Assembly: GCA_038501195.1 (NCBI GenBank)
Contig: JBBPUQ010000010.1
Coordinates: 1,443,501 to 1,507,500 of the forward strand
Source of the DNA: Nemania diffusa
Lineage: Eukaryota; Ascomycota; Sordariomycetes; Xylariales; Xylariaceae
DNA: 64,000 nt
Direction: 5' to 3'
Numbering within the stretch: the first letter of the stretch is position 1; each line of letters starts with the position of its first letter. The position numbers were made by a program, and so were the translations under genes. Positions 60,558-64,000 of the stretch are shown here, piece after piece. A model generated the notes under the pieces. It searched no databases. It saw only the letters and a program-made list of their open reading frames with translations, and was not told where the DNA came from.

Positions 60558-62408
60558 TCACAGTATGCCAATGCAAACGTAGTCGCCCAGGTCCAGATAG
60601 GCACAAGTACTCCCCACAGCCGGATTCCACGCGTAGAAATTGGCTAAAGTAATACCCGCGTTGGAAGCGACAGTAGAGCACTGATCCCCACTGACGACGA
60701 GGTGGAATTTGTTGCAGTTGGTCACCATGCCCGTCTACGAGTTCAAAGGGTCAGCCGATGAGCCTTAAACCAAAAAAAGGAGTAATCAAGAGTGAGCGAA
60801 ACTTACCTGGTACGGCGTCGGCGTAGTCACGCCGTTGCCCGTCGTCGTAGCCGTCGTCAGCGTCGTGATGGTGCGCGTGGGCGACGACCCCTGCAGCCCG
60901 ATGCAGACGTACACGCTGGCCTGGAGCCCCGCGCACGTCGACCCGACTGCCGGATTCCACGCGTAGAAGTTGGCCAGCGTGATGCCTTCGACGGAGGCGA
61001 TGTTGGCGCAGCTGTCGCCGCTGCGCACGAAGTAGAAGGCGTCGCAGTCGCTGACCATGCCCGCCTGCACCGGCGTCGGCGTGGCGATGCCGTTGCCCGC
61101 CGTGGTTGTGGTTGTTGGGAGCGCGGTGATGGTCTGTGTGGGCGCGGAGCCCTGGAGGCCGATGCACACGTATACGCTGGCTTGTAGCCCCGCGCACGTG
61201 GATCCGACTGCCGGATTCCAGGCGTAAAAGTTGGCAAGGGCAATTCCTACCGCCGCGGCAATGTTCGCGCAGCCGTCGCCGCTCCGCACGAAGTAGAAGT
61301 CGTCGCAGTTGCTCACCATGCCAGTCTGTATCGGCGAGGGCGTAGCAATCCCGTTCCCTGTCGTTGTTGTCGTCGTCGTCGTTGTTTTTGTTGAGAACGT
61401 GGTAGAGGTGGTTGTGGTTGACGTAGTTGTGGTTGTCTTCACTGTTGAAGAAGTGGTAGACGTAGTGGTTGATGTGGTCGTCGTTGTCTTTACTGTCGAG
61501 GAGGTGGTGGACGTTGGTGCCGAGGTCGTTGTTGTTGTGGTTGCGCCTGAGTCGGCGACGCCTACGCATACCCAATAATCGAGGAGCAGGTTCGAGCAGG
61601 TGCTGCCGACGGCCGGGTTCCACGCATAAAACTCCGCAAGCGTGATGCCAGCGGCGGACGCGATGCTCGAACACGTGTCGCTGCTGCTATCCACAATGGC
61701 AAAGCTGTCACAGTTGGCCGTCATTCCCGCCTGCGTGGGCTGTGGTGTCGGAATGTCGATGGTCTGTGAGGCCGTGGGCGAGGAAACCGTGCTAGTGGGC
61801 GTCGCAGATACGCCGACGCAGACGTAGTCGCCAGCCAGCAGGGTCGCACAGGTGCTGCCCACGGCTGGATTCCAGGCGTAGAAGTCAGCGAGAGCGATTC
61901 CCTCGGTTGTGGATATGTTACTACAGCTGTTCCCCGATGTGACGAGCAGGAATTTGTTGCAGTTGGCCGCTATACCGCTCTGCACGGGCGACGGTGTGGT
62001 AACAGCGGTACCAGTAGACGTCGAGGTAGTAGACGTCGTCGTCGTAGTTGACGTCGGTACACTGGTCGTTACAGTAGTAAGGACCTGGTAGTTAATCTCG
62101 ACACAGTAGTATAGCCCTTGGACCATAGTACAATCACCTAGCAACGCGACGCTTGGGTTCTGTGTCTGGTGTTAGCAACGCATACCACTATCGTCGTGGG
62201 GAGATACGGTACTCGCCCATGCTATGAACTGAGCCTGTGTCATGCCATAGTACTCTTCTATGATGGCGCACGTCAACAGGTACGAGTCTTGCACCCAGGC
62301 GGTGCAGTATTGGGAGGCACCCGGAGCGGCTGTCCCATCGGGAGACACCAGGTACGCCTCCGCAGCGCCGAGGGCGAGTGCGGAGAGAGCCAAGCTGGAG
62401 AACTTCAT
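60558..62408 (-). CDS. Secreted protein with six LysM domains (LysM effector-like)
   Basis: Exons are 62408-62217, 62159-60807 and 60734-60558, giving 573 aa. It starts with a clear signal peptide (MKFSSLALSALALGAAEA). Intron 1 appears to use a GC donor (GCGAGT) with a GCTAAC branch and CACAG acceptor; this joins QFIAW to NPSVALLGDC and restores the LysM hallmark WNPSV. Six LysM modules follow. The first is the most diverged; modules 2-6 share NC(N/D)xF, a Cys-S/A-x-I stretch, FYAWNPAVGSTC and a closing YVCIG/VCVG. Modules 4 and 5 are nearly the same at DNA level. The linkers are Thr/Ser/Pro-rich, with the longest and most repetitive between modules 3 and 4. The last module is only found by splicing exon 3. 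Fungal LysM proteins bind chitin oligomers outside the cell and can hide hyphae from host immunity or protect the wall; no chitinase domain is attached here. Confidence 0.88.
60893..61320 (-). repeat. Internal tandem duplication encoding LysM modules 4 and 5
   Basis: Two stretches of about 165 bp (61155-61320 and 60896-61061) align almost base for base. They share the blocks for FYFVRSGD, FYAWNPAVGSTCAGLQASVY and VCIGLQGS, and are separated by a short Thr-rich linker. Confidence 0.85.
61355..61550 (-). repeat. Low-complexity Thr/Ser-coding linker in the LysM gene
   Basis: Mostly ACN/TCN codons with repeated VKTTTTTSTTTSTT-like units between LysM modules 3 and 4. It is prone to length variation. 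Confidence 0.85.
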
Positions 62409-64000
62409 AGTCCTGGTAACACCGACACTGGAGGTGCAAGTGATGTCCTGGTTTCCTTTGCGGCGGCGCGACGGGATGGGAGCAGGAGACTACCAAAGGA
62501 GGTGGCAGTAGAATCGGAGAGGCTTTTGTGTATTTTCAGCATGGTCGACATCCACTAGCCAAAGGTTCTGAGGACACCGTCCAGGTCCTGCGATGTGCAA
62601 GTGACTTCAGAGTGTCTTCGGGCCCCCTAGAACCTAGCATCGTGAGATTTACGCACACTCGGGCGTACATCCAATTTCGGCGTTTCTTGATTGCCTGTTG
62701 CTAACGACAAGGGACTGCATTAGTCTGACCATCCATCTAGGGCTATTCATAGGACAACTTTTAGCTATCCATGTTTCCCTATAGGGAGAGTCGGAAAGAG
62801 GCCGTTAGTGTTATCCATCAGATGTTGGGTCTCACCACCTTTGACGGTCAAAATTCTTTATTGAAAAAAAAAAGCATACATCCCTGTCTAAGGAGACAAG
62901 GTATCGCTAAAGGATCTAGCACAGACGGAGATACTATGCATGTGATATGGACGGAGCTGCTGTGCCTCTCGTGCGAGCAGGGGTTGATGATTACCTACAT
63001 ACTAAGTAGGTATTCTGTATGTGAGATGATTACGTACGTGTGAAAGAGCAAGCCGCTCGGCTCGGACGATGTTGTCGAGGCTGTTTTCTGCGCCTCGCGA
63101 GGCAAGCTTTTGAGTCATAAGGCCTTCCCCGAACTTCTTATGTAATACCTATAACTACATAACCTGCATCAGACCTTGGACGCGCTCGTGAGGCTTCTCT
63201 GTCGTGCATCTGGAAAAGTTTGGGACTAGAGAGCGCGATTTTTTTTCGCATTCGCGCTACGGTCACTAGCCATTTTATGTGACTATTTTAGGTAACTATT
63301 TTTGGTACCGATTTAATGGAACTATGTAACCCTTCCTTCTACAACACACTTCTCGAAGCACCGTCGACTCATTCGCTCCGCGGAACTTGCCACAATTAAA
63401 TGTTTTATTGGTGTTGTTTTAGTTTGCTAGCCTGGGTAGTTCTACGCTACTATACGGAGCGCTTTCGCAAGGGCTTCGCCTCGGAGATCAGCCCAACACG
63501 CTCACGTTCACGCGCCCCCAATATATGCGTGAAACCCACTATAATTACTAGGTGCTATGAAGTGTGCTGTAGATTCACGTCGAACTTCGGAATCTCGGGT
63601 TAATCCTACATGAAGTATAGGACGCTCACGTCAGGCCAGCCAACAGTGGAATCGATAATTATGGGGGACATGTTCACACAGGCGGGATTGGAATACAAGA
63701 TCCGAAAACGAAAATCAATTATAGTGTAGGTACAGTATATCGCAACAGCTAGTGAACTATCCAAGGTAACCCCCTCGCACTCAATTCCCTGTCACTAGCC
63801 TCTGGAACCCTCTTGGGTGGCATCTGCATTCATTGTCAAATTAACAGTTGTCCGAGGCTTCACTCGATTCTACGTATACTTAGTAATGGCGTCTGTAGCG
63901 ATCATTGGATAGCCCCCGTTGAGCCAAAGCACAGCAGGTGTACCGCTCGGTGGGTTTTGATACATGTAAGCTGCCATCGCGAAGAACACGTAAGATTCCG
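62409..64000. other. Promoter side of the LysM gene and sequence to the window end; no gene seen
   Basis: The first few hundred bases upstream of 62408 must contain the LysM promoter. Up to the window end no ORF above 130 codons, RNA gene or repeat array with support was found. Confidence 0.55.

Noticed and set aside
60792..61578. Plus-strand Arg-rich and Val-rich ORFs opposite the LysM gene
   Set aside because: They are the antisense reading of ACN/GTN-type repeats; there is no start context and no family.
60751..61674. 307-codon minus-strand ORF overlapping the LysM gene in another frame, rich in Arg/His/Asn/Asp
   Set aside because: It is a frame shadow of Thr-rich and repeated LysM codons; it lacks any domain, and the LysM frame has the signal peptide and six conserved modules.
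1..64000. Secondary-metabolite cluster, CRISPR array, rRNA/5S and intact transposon
   Set aside because: No PKS/NRPS/terpene synthase, spacer-repeat array, 5S-like sequence, transposase, integrase or reverse-transcriptase motif was seen on either strand.

Overview
This window reads as nuclear DNA of a filamentous ascomycete (Pezizomycotina, most likely a Sordariomycete). The reasons are short introns of about 50-70 nt with fungal branch points (CTAAC/CTGAC), large single-copy genes separated by long AT-richer spacers, and families diagnostic for moulds: a Zn2Cys6/fungal_trans regulator of the FarA/CTF1 type, a VIB-1/XprG NDT80 factor, the STRIPAK subunit HAM-2/Far11, a Kar9-like protein, DUF2011, and a multi-LysM secreted protein. 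No tRNA, rRNA, CRISPR array, intact transposon or bacterial-type operon was found. Twelve protein-coding loci are supported, and I rebuilt exon junctions by hand for all but the intronless Kar9-like gene.

Layout. 1-3223 (+): 5'-truncated FarA/CTF1-like Zn2Cys6 regulator. 5999-9398 (-): CTK1/CDK12-type CTD kinase. 15162-17301 (+): seven-helix membrane protein of unknown function. 17995-18913 (-): DUF2011 protein. 21101-23630 (-): VIB-1/XprG transcription factor. 23631-35280: an 11.65-kb stretch without a convincing gene. 35281-37281 (-): RWD-RBR ubiquitin ligase. 38350-39142 (+): dolichyl-diphosphatase CAX4. 39928-43332 (+): HAM-2/Far11. 44369-47380 (-): Kar9-like GAR-domain protein. 49954-50859 (+): cystinosin. 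51741-53359 (+): DUG3 glutamine amidotransferase. 54177-57058 (+): mitochondrial dynamin MGM1. 57940-59714 (-): F-box/LRR-like protein. 60558-62408 (-): six-LysM secreted protein.

The genes are mostly housekeeping and regulatory and are not a pathway cluster. Two of them belong to one biological theme: VIB-1 (heterokaryon incompatibility, proteases, starvation response) and HAM-2 (hyphal fusion) lie about 16 kb apart, and their Neurospora orthologues are, as I recall, also close neighbours. That makes this a candidate conserved block. The LysM gene is the most accessory-like locus: it is secreted and internally duplicated, and its first intron appears to use a GC donor.

The intergenic DNA carries recurring TAGGTACCTA palindromes and TAGG runs, GTACTGTAC-like runs, several short tandem repeats, and one strongly structured segment at 25086-25276. 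I did not find a clearly new gene system. The best leads are the structured segment, the palindrome family, the gene desert upstream of VIB-1 and the GC-donor intron.
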